A stretch of 64,000 nt of DNA from Streptomyces polyasparticus (GTDB lineage: Bacteria > Actinomycetota > Actinomycetes > Streptomycetales > Streptomycetaceae): contig NZ_JACTVJ010000030.1 of the NCBI RefSeq assembly GCF_014493765.1, forward strand, positions 62,001-126,000, given 5' to 3'. Both the position numbers and the translations under genes were made by a program. Numbering within the stretch: position 1 is the stretch's first letter; every line of letters begins with the position of its first letter. Positions 18,444-31,329 of the stretch are shown here, piece after piece. The notes under the pieces were generated by a model. The model worked only from the letters and a program-made list of their open reading frames with translations. It had not been told where the DNA came from and searched no databases.

Positions 18444-18632
18444 ATGAATTCGTGGACTCGCCTCGTCGCCGGCTCGCTGCTCGTCCTCGCCACCGCTCTC
18501 ACACCGGTCGCACTCGCCGGTTCCGCCGCCGCTCAGGCACCTCGCGACGGCTCTCTGGCTGCTCCGCTCGACGGCACCATCGGTACGAACGACACCCACT
18601 GGGGCAGCAACCCGCCCACCCCGCAGCCCTGA
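18444..18632 (+). CDS. Small secreted peptide (62 aa), unknown function
   Basis: A 62-residue product with a classic Sec signal: MNSW-TR then a hydrophobic core, and a likely cleavage after AGSAAAQA near residue 32. This would leave a mature peptide of about 30 residues, rich in Gly, Asp, Thr and Pro, ending NDTHWGSNPPTPQP. A strong AGGAG site lies 6 bases before the ATG. It points toward the SARP gene, whose stop lies 17 bp away in convergent orientation. No family is recognised. It has no cysteines, so it is not a disulfide-rich or lanthipeptide-like peptide. It may be a signalling or cell-surface peptide, or unrelated to the NRPS cluster. Confidence 0.65.
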   Translation: MNSWTRLVAGSLLVLATALTPVALAGSAAAQAPRDGSLAAPLDGTIGTNDTHWGSNPPTPQP

Positions 18633-18648
18633 ACGCGCCCGGACCGCC

Positions 18649-21600
18649 TCAGCCGGCCAGGCGGCGCCGAAGCGCCCGGGCGTGGACTTCCACGTCGGGA
18701 TCGGCGCCGTCCGGCAACGCTGCCAGAACGCGGTCCGCCAGGACGGAAAACAGCACCGCTTCCGATTCCGCGACCGGCAATTCGTGGAACCTTTTCAGCA
18801 CATCGATCTGCCATGGCGTCGCACCCGCCCGTACGAATGCGGAGAACGCGGTTGCCAGATCACGGGCGGCCTTGAGCTGCCGCCCCTCGCTGCAGTGCAC
18901 ATCCGCGAGTGCCACCAGAATCCTTGCGCTGAGAATCTGCTGCATCGACTGGGTCGCCAGGGTCAAGGCATGGCCGAGGACCTCCTCGGCATCCGCGTGG
19001 CGCTCCGCGCGCAGGTGGACCAGCCCGAGCCCGTGCAGCGAGAACGCCTCCCCCGTCCGGTCTCCCGCCTCGCGCACCTCGGTAAGCGCGTTGCGGAAGG
19101 CCTCGGCGGCCGCTTCCGTACGGCCGCAGTGCAGGTGGAGTTCCCCGAAGCGGTGGAAGATCTGCGCATTGACCCGCCGGCTGTTCGTCAACTGCGCCAC
19201 GTCCAGAGCCCGTTCAAGCAGTCCGGCAGCCTCGTCGAAGCGTTCCTGGGTGAGCCTGATCTGCGCCATGCCGTTGAGCACATGGGCCTGGCCCACGCGG
19301 TCGTCCACCCGCCGCAGGGCCACCAGGGCCTGTTCGTAGCCGGTCATGGCCGACTCCGTCTCGCCGCGTACCCGGGCGAGGTAGGCGCGATTACGGACGG
19401 CGAGTGCGCCGCCCAGCTCGTCACCCACCTCGGCGAAGGCGTCCTGGGCCTGCTGGAGCAGGAGTTCGGCCTCCGGGAAGTCCTCCTTGTGCACATGCAT
19501 GGTGCCGAGCGAGTACAGCATGGCGGCCTTGCCGCGGGTGTTGCCGGCGGCGGTGACCGCATCGAGGACGGCCCCGTGTACGCGCCGCCACTCCTCGAAC
19601 CCCCCGCGCGACTCGTAGAGGGTGATCAGCGGCAGCGCGAGTGACCAGGCCAGTTCGTGCTCATCGAGACTGCAGGCACGCAGCACCATCGAGCTGAGCG
19701 TGGGCAGTTCGCGTTCGAGCCATTCCAGCGGGTCGCCGAGGATGTTCTCGACTTCACTCGCCTCGAAGGTCCAGCGCTTCGCCGTGCCGGTCAGCATGGT
19801 GTGGCCGCCACCGTACTCGCGACCGTGCGCCGTCTCGGCAAGGAACAGGCACGCGCCGAGCAGGCGGCTCAGGGCCGCGTCCCGTTCCCGGCCCGGCTCG
19901 ACGGCTTCCAGCTGCTCGCGTGCGTACCGCCGGATCAGGTCGTGCAGCCGGTAGCGCGGCGCGACGTCCGGCCGGATCTCGACCTCGATGAGATGGGCCT
20001 CCAGGAGTGTGTCCAGGATGTCCTCCGCCTCCGTGACGCCGGTGCCCGCGAGTCCCGCAGCGACCCAGCTGCCGAAGTCGGGCGCCTCCACGAGAGCCAG
20101 CCGCCGGAAGAGCGAGTGCGCCTGGGTGGGCAACTGCTGGCAGCTGAGCGCGATGTTGTCCCTGATGTCGAGGGAGCCATGGGTGAACTCGTCCAGCGCC
20201 CGCGTCTCGTCGGAAAGACGCTGGGTGAGGTGGGGCACCGTCCAGTGGGGGTGCGCCGCGAGCCGGGCGGCGGCGATACGCAGGGCCAGCGGGAGGCCGC
20301 CGCACAGCCGTGCCAACCGCCTGAGCTGGGCGCCGTCGAAATTCCTGGAGTCCGATCCGAGGACGTTCTCGACGAGTTCCACAGCATGCTCGTCGTCGAA
20401 CTCGTGGAGCAGGGAATGGTGCGCCCCGGGCAGCCCGGTCAGCCGCGCCCGGCTGGTGACCAGGACCGCGCACGAGGTGGTGCCCGGCAGCAGGGTCAGC
20501 ACCTGCCCCTCATCGACGGCGTTGTCCAGGAGCAGCAGCACCTTACGCCCCGCGAGCCGGTCCCGGTACATCGCGGCGCGGGCCTCGACCTCGGCGGGCA
20601 TCTCCTTTCCGGTGACGCCCAGGGCTCGCAGAAACGTTTCCAACACCTCTCCGGCAGGGACCGGTTTCAGCGCGCTGTCCTGGAGGCGGACGTACAACTG
20701 GCCGTCCGGATACTCCTCGGACAGCTGATGCGCGAGGTGCACCGCCAACGTTGTCTTTCCGATACCGCCCTTGCCGGTGATCACCTCGATGGCGGGTGCG
20801 AGACGGCGCGCTCCCGGGTCATCGGTGTGGGCCGCGAGCCGACGGCGCAGTTGGGCGAGCTGCCGCCTTCTGCCGGTGAAGTCGCCGATGGTGGTGGGCA
20901 GCAGCCGGGGCACGGACGGGGCGGCAAGCGAGACGGCACTCGCGTTGAGCGCGGAGAAGCCGCCGGCCGGCTCCAGGACGGGGTCGGCGACGAGGATGGC
21001 CCGTTCCAGTTCACGCAGTTCGGGGCCGGGCTCCAGGCCCAGTTCCTCTTGGAGCACGCTCCTGGCGTCGCGGAACACCTGCAACGCCTCGGCCTGGCGG
21101 CCGGCTCGGTATAACGAGATCATCAGTTGTGCGCGCAGCCGTTCCCGGAAGGGGTACCGGTCGATCAGCGCGCTGAGTTCGCCGATGAGCTCATTGTGGC
21201 GCCCGAGTTGGAGCTCCACCTCCAGACATTCCTCGGTCACCGCGATCCGCTGTTCGCCGAGAAAGGTGGCGGCGGATTCCACCTTCTCGCTCTCGATGTC
21301 GGCGAAGGCGTCGCCGCGCCATATCAGCAGCGCGCTGCGCAGATGCCGGGCTCCTGCCTCCAGATCTCCCCGCTTGACGGCTTCCCGGCCCTCTTCGACC
21401 GAGGACCGGAAGACATCCAGGTCGAGTTGGCCGTGCTGGATGCGGAAGGAGTACCCGGGCGGTCTGGTGCCGATGACGTCGTAGAGAGCGGCCGCCGAGA
21501 AACGCTGGCGCAGCTGAGAGACACAGATCTGGATCTGGCTGCGTGCCGTTCGGGGCGGGGAGCCACCCCACACGGCGTCGACCAACTGGTCCACGGGAAC

Positions 21601-21717
21601 GACCGAGTTGGCCTGGAGCAGCAGCATCGCCAGTACGGTCCGCTGGCGGGAGGGCAGCGATTCGACCGACCAGCCCACATCGTCGATCTCCAGCGGACCG
21701 AGCACCAGAAAACGCAC
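18649..21717 (-). CDS. SARP/AfsR-family transcriptional activator with NB-ARC and TPR domains
   Basis: 1022 residues. I chose the GTG at 21717 because GGGGGAGGAAGC sits directly upstream and the protein then begins VRFLVLGPLEI, as SARPs do. Order: OmpR-type winged helix (1-95), bacterial transcriptional activation domain (about 98-245), NB-ARC ATPase (about 280-560) with Walker A GKGGIGKTT and a KVLLLLDNA Walker B, then tetratricopeptide repeats (about 680-960). This matches large AfsR-type regulators that activate antibiotic clusters, so it is the best candidate pathway activator. A TTA leucine codon at 21112-21114 (L202) suggests bldA-dependent translation. It lies downstream of the MFS gene, 93 bp apart, so it may also have its own promoter. 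Confidence 0.93.
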   Translation of the reverse strand: MRFLVLGPLEIDDVGWSVESLPSRQRTVLAMLLLQANSVVPVDQLVDAVWGGSPPRTARSQIQICVSQLRQRFSAAALYDVIGTRPPGYSFRIQHGQLDLDVFRSSVEEGREAVKRGDLEAGARHLRSALLIWRGDAFADIESEKVESAATFLGEQRIAVTEECLEVELQLGRHNELIGELSALIDRYPFRERLRAQLMISLYRAGRQAEALQVFRDARSVLQEELGLEPGPELRELERAILVADPVLEPAGGFSALNASAVSLAAPSVPRLLPTTIGDFTGRRRQLAQLRRRLAAHTDDPGARRLAPAIEVITGKGGIGKTTLAVHLAHQLSEEYPDGQLYVRLQDSALKPVPAGEVLETFLRALGVTGKEMPAEVEARAAMYRDRLAGRKVLLLLDNAVDEGQVLTLLPGTTSCAVLVTSRARLTGLPGAHHSLLHEFDDEHAVELVENVLGSDSRNFDGAQLRRLARLCGGLPLALRIAAARLAAHPHWTVPHLTQRLSDETRALDEFTHGSLDIRDNIALSCQQLPTQAHSLFRRLALVEAPDFGSWVAAGLAGTGVTEAEDILDTLLEAHLIEVEIRPDVAPRYRLHDLIRRYAREQLEAVEPGRERDAALSRLLGACLFLAETAHGREYGGGHTMLTGTAKRWTFEASEVENILGDPLEWLERELPTLSSMVLRACSLDEHELAWSLALPLITLYESRGGFEEWRRVHGAVLDAVTAAGNTRGKAAMLYSLGTMHVHKEDFPEAELLLQQAQDAFAEVGDELGGALAVRNRAYLARVRGETESAMTGYEQALVALRRVDDRVGQAHVLNGMAQIRLTQERFDEAAGLLERALDVAQLTNSRRVNAQIFHRFGELHLHCGRTEAAAEAFRNALTEVREAGDRTGEAFSLHGLGLVHLRAERHADAEEVLGHALTLATQSMQQILSARILVALADVHCSEGRQLKAARDLATAFSAFVRAGATPWQIDVLKRFHELPVAESEAVLFSVLADRVLAALPDGADPDVEVHARALRRRLAG

Positions 21718-21810
21718 GCTTCCTCCCCCTTGAGGTCTGATGATGCGTGCCGCCGAGCGACCATCGCTGATGCTGCCCGACCCCGCCGGCTTCGGCAATA
21801 GCCCCGATTC

Positions 21811-23115
21811 CTACGGACGATCTCCCGCTCCCCCGAGCAACTGGTCCAAGTCGGCGCCTTCTTGGTGGTCTTGCCTCCTCCCTGCCACTGTGTTGTGCGC
21901 GTGCTCAGGCCCCGCTTCGGCTCGACCGGGCGGTGCAGTGGCCCTGCCCGCGAGCACCAGCCCGAGCGCGGCGAGTCCCATCACGGCGCCGATCACGGCC
22001 AGCAGCAGTCGGTACGGGACGACGGCGACGAGACCCGCCCCCAGAGCGATCGAGGCGGCCTGCGGGGCGTTGAAGACGACGTTCAGGGCCGCGTACGCCC
22101 GCCCCTGAAGCTGTGGCGGAGTCAGCCGCTGCAGCAGCGTGACCGCCCCGACCGAGATCCACGGCAGTCCGAAACCGAAGAGCGCCGTGCCCGGCAGCAC
22201 CACCCAGAGCGCCGGACCGGCCGTCAGCCAGATGCCCGTACAGGAGATGGCGAGGCCGGCCGCGACCGCGGCGGATTCCCCGTACCGCCTGACCACCGCT
22301 GCCGCGGTCACGCCCGCGACGATCGCCCCCGCTCCCTGGGCGATGATCAGGACGCCGACGAAGGACGCCGGGCGACCGAGCCCTTCGTCGGCGACGGCGA
22401 AGATGACGGACTCGGTGAAGCCGAACACCATCAGGGCGCAGCAGCAGGCGACGACCACATGCCGCAGGGGCCGCACACCCACCAGATGACGTACACCGCC
22501 CAGCATCTCGCGGCATACCCCTTCACCGCCTCGCCTCCGCTGCGGGATGCGCTCGCGAAAGCGGACAGTGCACTGCACCAGCGCAGCCAGCGCGAAGAGG
22601 CCGGAGACCAGCCAGATCACGCTGGTCGCCCCGACTGCCGCATACGCACCGGCCCCGACCATGGGCGACAGCAGACGCAGCCCTTCACGCACGGTGGACA
22701 GCGCCCCGTTGGCGTCGGGGCGCAGGCGCTGCGGCACCATCTCGGAGATCAGCGCCGACTGCGCGGAGTTGATGAGGCTGCCGATGAGTCCGTAGCCGAA
22801 CATCACCGTGTAGACCAGCCACAGGCCACTCCTGCCGTCCGCCAGGAGCAGCAGCAGAACGAACCCCGCCAGCGTCCCGTCGGCGGCTATGAGCAGCCGC
22901 CGACGGCGCACCCGGTCGACGAGCACGCCGGACAGCGGCGCGCACAGGGTGCCCAGGATGTAGACGAACGCGACGAGCCCCGCGGCGGAGTTGCTTCCGG
23001 TGAGCTCCCTGACCCAGATGCTCATCGCCAGCCACAGTGAGCTGCTGCCGAGCATGGCCAGGGTTTGACTCGCCAGATAGCGCCGGAACAACGCAAGCCC
23101 CAGGATCTGTCGCAC
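21811..23115 (-). CDS. MFS transporter (probable peptide exporter)
   Basis: 434 residues from a GTG at 23115, 8 bp after the M20 gene stop and with AGGAG five bases upstream. It has many hydrophobic segments (about 12), a GVLVDRVRRRRLL loop after the second or third helix, and a central charged loop (RERIPQRRRGG). This is the layout of major-facilitator exporters of the MFS_3/enterobactin-exporter type. As the last gene of the minus-strand NRPS operon it most likely exports the peptide or confers self-resistance. Confidence 0.9.
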   Translation of the reverse strand: MRQILGLALFRRYLASQTLAMLGSSSLWLAMSIWVRELTGSNSAAGLVAFVYILGTLCAPLSGVLVDRVRRRRLLIAADGTLAGFVLLLLLADGRSGLWLVYTVMFGYGLIGSLINSAQSALISEMVPQRLRPDANGALSTVREGLRLLSPMVGAGAYAAVGATSVIWLVSGLFALAALVQCTVRFRERIPQRRRGGEGVCREMLGGVRHLVGVRPLRHVVVACCCALMVFGFTESVIFAVADEGLGRPASFVGVLIIAQGAGAIVAGVTAAAVVRRYGESAAVAAGLAISCTGIWLTAGPALWVVLPGTALFGFGLPWISVGAVTLLQRLTPPQLQGRAYAALNVVFNAPQAASIALGAGLVAVVPYRLLLAVIGAVMGLAALGLVLAGRATAPPGRAEAGPEHAHNTVAGRRQDHQEGADLDQLLGGAGDRP

Positions 23116-23123
23116 ATCCGCTC

Positions 23124-24413
23124 CTAGAGGGCGAGATTGGCTGCGGTCTGGAGCAGCACATCGGCTCCGGCCACCAGGTCCTCGTCCTTGGTGTGTTCCT
23201 CGGGTACATGGCTGAGGCCGTGGCAACTGGGCACGAAGATCATCCCGGTGGGCACCTGCGCCGCCATGATCTGAGCGTCGTGACCGGCGCCGCTGGACAC
23301 GGTCATATGGTTCAGACCCAGCGCATCGGCGGCTTCGGCGACGGCCGCGCGCAGCCGTTCGTCGGTGACACGGGCCCGCACCCTGGTAGAGGTCTGCACC
23401 ACGGCGTGCACGCCCAACTCCTCGGCGATGGCGGGGATCTCCCGGTGCAACAGCTTCTCGAGGAGCTCCAGCCTGTCGGCGTCGCCGTCGCGGAACTCCG
23501 CGGTCATCCGGACCGTACCCGGGATCACGTTGGTGCTGTTCGGGCTGACCTCCAGGCGGCCGACCGTGGCACGCTGGCACAGCCGACGACGCGTCGCCGT
23601 CTCCCGTACGGCGAGGGTGATCTGTGCGGCCGCGGCCAGCGGATCCTTGCGACCGCGCATGGGCGTGGTGCCCGCGTGGCCTGCCGCGCCGACCAGCTCG
23701 ATGTCGAAGACGATCCGGCCGACGATCGCGTCGACCACTCCGATCCGTGAGCCGGCCTGCTCAAGGACCGGGCCCTGCTCGATGTGGAGCTCCAGATAGG
23801 CCACGATGTCGGCCGGGTGCCAGGCTGCCTCGGCGACCCGGTCCAGATCGCCGCCGATCAGCGACAGGGGTTCACGCAGCGAGCGGCCTTCGTTGTCGAC
23901 CGGGTCGACGGACATGTCGCCGGTCTCCCCCATCAGCGCCCGCGAGCCCCAGAACGGCTGCGGGAACAGGGCGCCCTCCTCGTTGGCGAAGGCGACGGCG
24001 ACCGGTTCGTAACGGCATTCGGCAGACGCGGCCGACAGCACACGGACAGTCTCCACCGCCGCCAGCACACCGTACGCCCCGTCCAGGTGGCCGGCGTTGT
24101 GCACGGTGTCCAGATGCGATCCCATGAGGGCGACGGGTAGGCGGTGGCGACGGCCGGGCCGCCGTACGAGCAGATTGCCGGCCGGATCCACCTCGGTGTG
24201 CAGTCCGCCCTCCGTGGCCCAGTCGCGCAGCCAACGCACGGCCTCACGGTCCGCCGGGCTGAAGGAGGGCCGGGTGATGCCGCCTCGCGGATCGGCACCG
24301 ATCCTGGCCAGGTCGCTCAGGCCCTGGAGTAGTCGGGGGCCGTCCACGCGCAGGGGGCCGGCGGGCGTGGGGGCGGATACATTCAGCCCTGCGGTGCTCT
24401 GATTGGGTGTCAT
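23124..24413 (-). CDS. M20-family amidohydrolase (hydantoinase/carbamoylase or allantoate amidohydrolase type)
   Basis: 429 residues with the metal-site motifs of the Zn-dependent amidase/carbamoylase family: GSHLDTV, DGAYGVLAA, FANEEGALF, LELHIEQGPVLE, and a C-terminal CHGLSHVPEEHT. AGHAGTTPM is the dimerisation-domain block. Family members hydrolyse N-carbamoyl amino acids, allantoate or beta-ureidopropionate. In this operon, 10 bp from the LOG gene, it may trim an N-carbamoyl or formamidine group from a precursor or from the product. Beta-ureidopropionase activity would yield beta-alanine, an intriguing link with panD, but nothing in the sequence proves the substrate. Confidence 0.88.
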   Translation of the reverse strand: MTPNQSTAGLNVSAPTPAGPLRVDGPRLLQGLSDLARIGADPRGGITRPSFSPADREAVRWLRDWATEGGLHTEVDPAGNLLVRRPGRRHRLPVALMGSHLDTVHNAGHLDGAYGVLAAVETVRVLSAASAECRYEPVAVAFANEEGALFPQPFWGSRALMGETGDMSVDPVDNEGRSLREPLSLIGGDLDRVAEAAWHPADIVAYLELHIEQGPVLEQAGSRIGVVDAIVGRIVFDIELVGAAGHAGTTPMRGRKDPLAAAAQITLAVRETATRRRLCQRATVGRLEVSPNSTNVIPGTVRMTAEFRDGDADRLELLEKLLHREIPAIAEELGVHAVVQTSTRVRARVTDERLRAAVAEAADALGLNHMTVSSGAGHDAQIMAAQVPTGMIFVPSCHGLSHVPEEHTKDEDLVAGADVLLQTAANLAL

Positions 24414-24423
24414 TGATCGATCC

Positions 24424-25010
24424 TCACGTCACGGATGCGGCTGCCGGCATGACGCCGGCGTGGGCTTCGATCAGTTCGATGGCCGCCTCGGGCGTGGTCG
24501 CCACCTGCAGCAGTCCGCCCACGACCTGGTCGGCGAAGCCGCGGCGGGGCAGCTCCTCCAGGAGCCTGACCAGATGCCGCCAGATGCCCTCGGTGTCGAG
24601 CAGCACGCAGGGTTTGTCGAGGCGGCCGAGCGTCTGCAGCGAGACGACGTCGAGCACTTCGTCGACGGTGCCGTATCCGCCGGGCAGGGCGAGGAACGCG
24701 TCGGAATTCTCGAGCATGTAGTGCTTGCGCTCGGACATGTCGTCAGTGATGACGTGGTCCTGCGGCGGTGCGTCCTGGGCGCGTTCACGCTCGTACAGGA
24801 AGCGCGGAACCACACCGGTGATCGGGGCGCCGGCCGCATGAGCCGCGCGGGCGACGGCTCCCATGACGCCGGCGCCGCCGGCCCCGTACAGCAGTCGGTG
24901 GCCGCGCAGAGCCAGCTCGGTGCCGGTACGCGCCGCGGCGTCGACGGCCTGCGCGGTATGGCCGGGGCGGGCGCCACCGAACACGCAGATGGTCAGCGGC
25001 CTGGGTGGCC

Positions 25011-25014
<4 letters not shown>
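24424..25014 (-). CDS. LOG-family Rossmann protein (TIGR00730 type, putative nucleotide phosphoribohydrolase)
   Basis: 196 residues from the ATG at 25014 (AAGGAG upstream), overlapping the stop of the free C-domain gene by ATGA. It has an N-terminal CVFGGARPG, a GAGGAGVMGAVA loop, MLENSDAFLALPGGYGTVDE containing the PGGxGTxxE active-site motif, and a C-terminal helical part. LOG enzymes release the base from nucleoside 5'-monophosphates such as cytokinin ribotides. The coupling to NRPS genes suggests a tailoring or precursor role involving a nucleotide, but its substrate here is unknown. Confidence 0.88.
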
Positions 25015-26405
<1,391 letters not shown>

Positions 26406-26408
26406 CGT

Positions 26409-29669
<3,261 letters not shown>

Positions 29670-29705
29670 GCGGGAGCCTCCATCGTGGGCGGGCGTACGC
29701 GGGGG

Positions 29706-30803
29706 TCAATGGGCGCGGGCCGCGGCCGTCACCCGGCGGATCCAGCCGCCGGGGTCCGCAGCGCGCCCCCGCTGGACATCAGTGAGTGCGCTGCGCAGGG
29801 CGAGCGTGACCGGCCCGGGCCCGCCGTCCCCGATGCGCCAGCTCGTCGTACCGTCGTGGACGGTGCCGATGGGGGTGACTCCGGCCGCCGTACCGCAGGC
29901 GAAGGCTTCCGTGATGGCTCCGCTGCGGCAGGCCTCGCGCCATCCGTCGACGGACAGTCGCTCCTCGCCGCTGCGCCAGCCGAGCCGTGCCGCCAGGGTG
30001 AAGAGGCTGTCGCGGGTGATGCCGGGCAGCAGCGTGCCGGTCCGTGGCGGGGTGACGATTCTCGCCCGGGATCCCGAACCGTGGACGAAGAAGAGATTCA
30101 TCCCGCCCATTTCCTCAACGTGGTTGTGCTCGACCGGGTCCAGCCAGATGACCTGCTGGCAGCCGGCCGACGCGGCCCGCTGTTGAGCGAGATATCCGGG
30201 GGCGTAGTTGCCCGCGCATTTGATGTCGCCGGTGCCGCCCGGAGCGGCCCGGCTCTGGTCACGGTTGATCCAGACGGACACCGGGTCGGGGCGGTCCGCG
30301 AAGAAGCCGCCGGTCAGGAAGGCGATCATGACGAACTGGTACTGGTGCGCCGGGCGCAGGGCGAGCAGCGGCTCGGAGGCGTAGAGCAGGGGGCGAAGGT
30401 AGAGGCTCAGCGCCGGGTCGTCGGGCAGGGGTCCCGCGTCGGAGGCGACGAGTTCGTCGACTGCACGCAAAAAGGTGTCCGTGGGGAGTTCGGGCATCGC
30501 GAGTCGGCGCGCGGAGCGCTGGAACCGCTCGGCGTGGTCATGGGCGCGGAAGACACCGGTCGCCCCGTCGGCCTGGCGGTAGGCCTTCAACCCTTCGAAG
30601 ACCGCCTGCCCGTAGTGCAGACCCACCATGGCAGGGTCCATGCTCAGCGATCCGCGCGGACGCAGATAGGCCGGATGCCAGCCCTCCTCCCGGGTCCAGG
30701 CCGCGGTGACCATGTGCTCGGTGAAGAACTCGCCGAAGGCGTAGCGGGCTGGCTCGGGGGCGACGGCGCCGCGCTCCGCGGAGCCGAGTACGGGCGCGGA
30801 CAT
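29706..30803 (-). CDS. Branched-chain amino acid aminotransferase (IlvE-like)
   Basis: 365 residues, normal for fold-type IV BCATs. It has FEGLKAYRQADG, RRLAMPELP, the cofactor lysine in GDIKCAGNYAPG, EEMGGMN, LLPGITRDS, ITEAFACGTAAGVTP and WRIGDGGPGPVT. It transaminates 2-keto acids to Val, Leu, Ile or nonproteinogenic analogues with glutamate as donor. Inside the NRPS operon it likely makes a branched or unusual hydrophobic building block. This agrees with the hydrophobic codes of the neighbouring A domains. A lysine-less homologue is encoded at 17420-18286. Confidence 0.95.
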   Translation of the reverse strand: MSAPVLGSAERGAVAPEPARYAFGEFFTEHMVTAAWTREEGWHPAYLRPRGSLSMDPAMVGLHYGQAVFEGLKAYRQADGATGVFRAHDHAERFQRSARRLAMPELPTDTFLRAVDELVASDAGPLPDDPALSLYLRPLLYASEPLLALRPAHQYQFVMIAFLTGGFFADRPDPVSVWINRDQSRAAPGGTGDIKCAGNYAPGYLAQQRAASAGCQQVIWLDPVEHNHVEEMGGMNLFFVHGSGSRARIVTPPRTGTLLPGITRDSLFTLAARLGWRSGEERLSVDGWREACRSGAITEAFACGTAAGVTPIGTVHDGTTSWRIGDGGPGPVTLALRSALTDVQRGRAADPGGWIRRVTAAARAH

Positions 30804-30876
30804 GATGACTCCTCAGGTCTGGGTGCAGGCGGACCGGCAAGCCGGCGAAACGAGTTGAGGGTGAGGGCGGACCGGG

Positions 30877-31302
30877 CTATACGAGAGGCGCGAAGAAGAA
30901 GGTGTCCCTGCGGGCGAAGGCGAGCTCCGCAGTGAGCCGGAAGAAGTCGGCGAAGCGCAGGCCGACCCGCTCCCCGGAGTGCAGGACCCCGTGGAACTCA
31001 CCGTGCACCGCGACCTTGGATCCGGCCACGAGCAGCTCGCTGACGGTGTGCCTGCCCTCGGCGATGACCCGCTCTCCCCGGTAGAACCGCTGCAGATCGG
31101 CGTGGCCCACGAGCGGTTCGTAGCCCGGGCGGTGGTATTGGGCGTCCGGCGCGAACAGGGCGATCAGGCCGGGCACGTCTCCGGCATCGACACATGCGTA
31201 GTAGCGACGTACACGCGCTTCGGCCCCCTGCTCGGGACTGCTGATCGGGGCTGTGGTCGGCTCCTGGCGCGTGCGGGGCACTGTGGCTGGGCGAGTCTGC
31301 AT
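30877..31302 (-). CDS. SnoaL-like/NTF2-fold protein
   Basis: 141 residues with the NTF2-like pattern: an N-terminal helix RVRRYYACVDAGDVPGLIALF, APDAQYHRPG, a GHADLQRFYRG turn, then beta strands ending FFRLTAELAFARRDTFFF. Proteins of this fold act as small cyclases, isomerases or dehydratases, or as dimeric binding proteins. Its place between the A-T loading module and the aminotransferase suggests precursor or product tailoring. No catalytic pair can be assigned from sequence alone. Confidence 0.8.
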   Translation of the reverse strand: MQTRPATVPRTRQEPTTAPISSPEQGAEARVRRYYACVDAGDVPGLIALFAPDAQYHRPGYEPLVGHADLQRFYRGERVIAEGRHTVSELLVAGSKVAVHGEFHGVLHSGERVGLRFADFFRLTAELAFARRDTFFFAPLV

Positions 31303-31329
31303 GGCGGGCCTCCCGGTGGAGTCGGCCGA

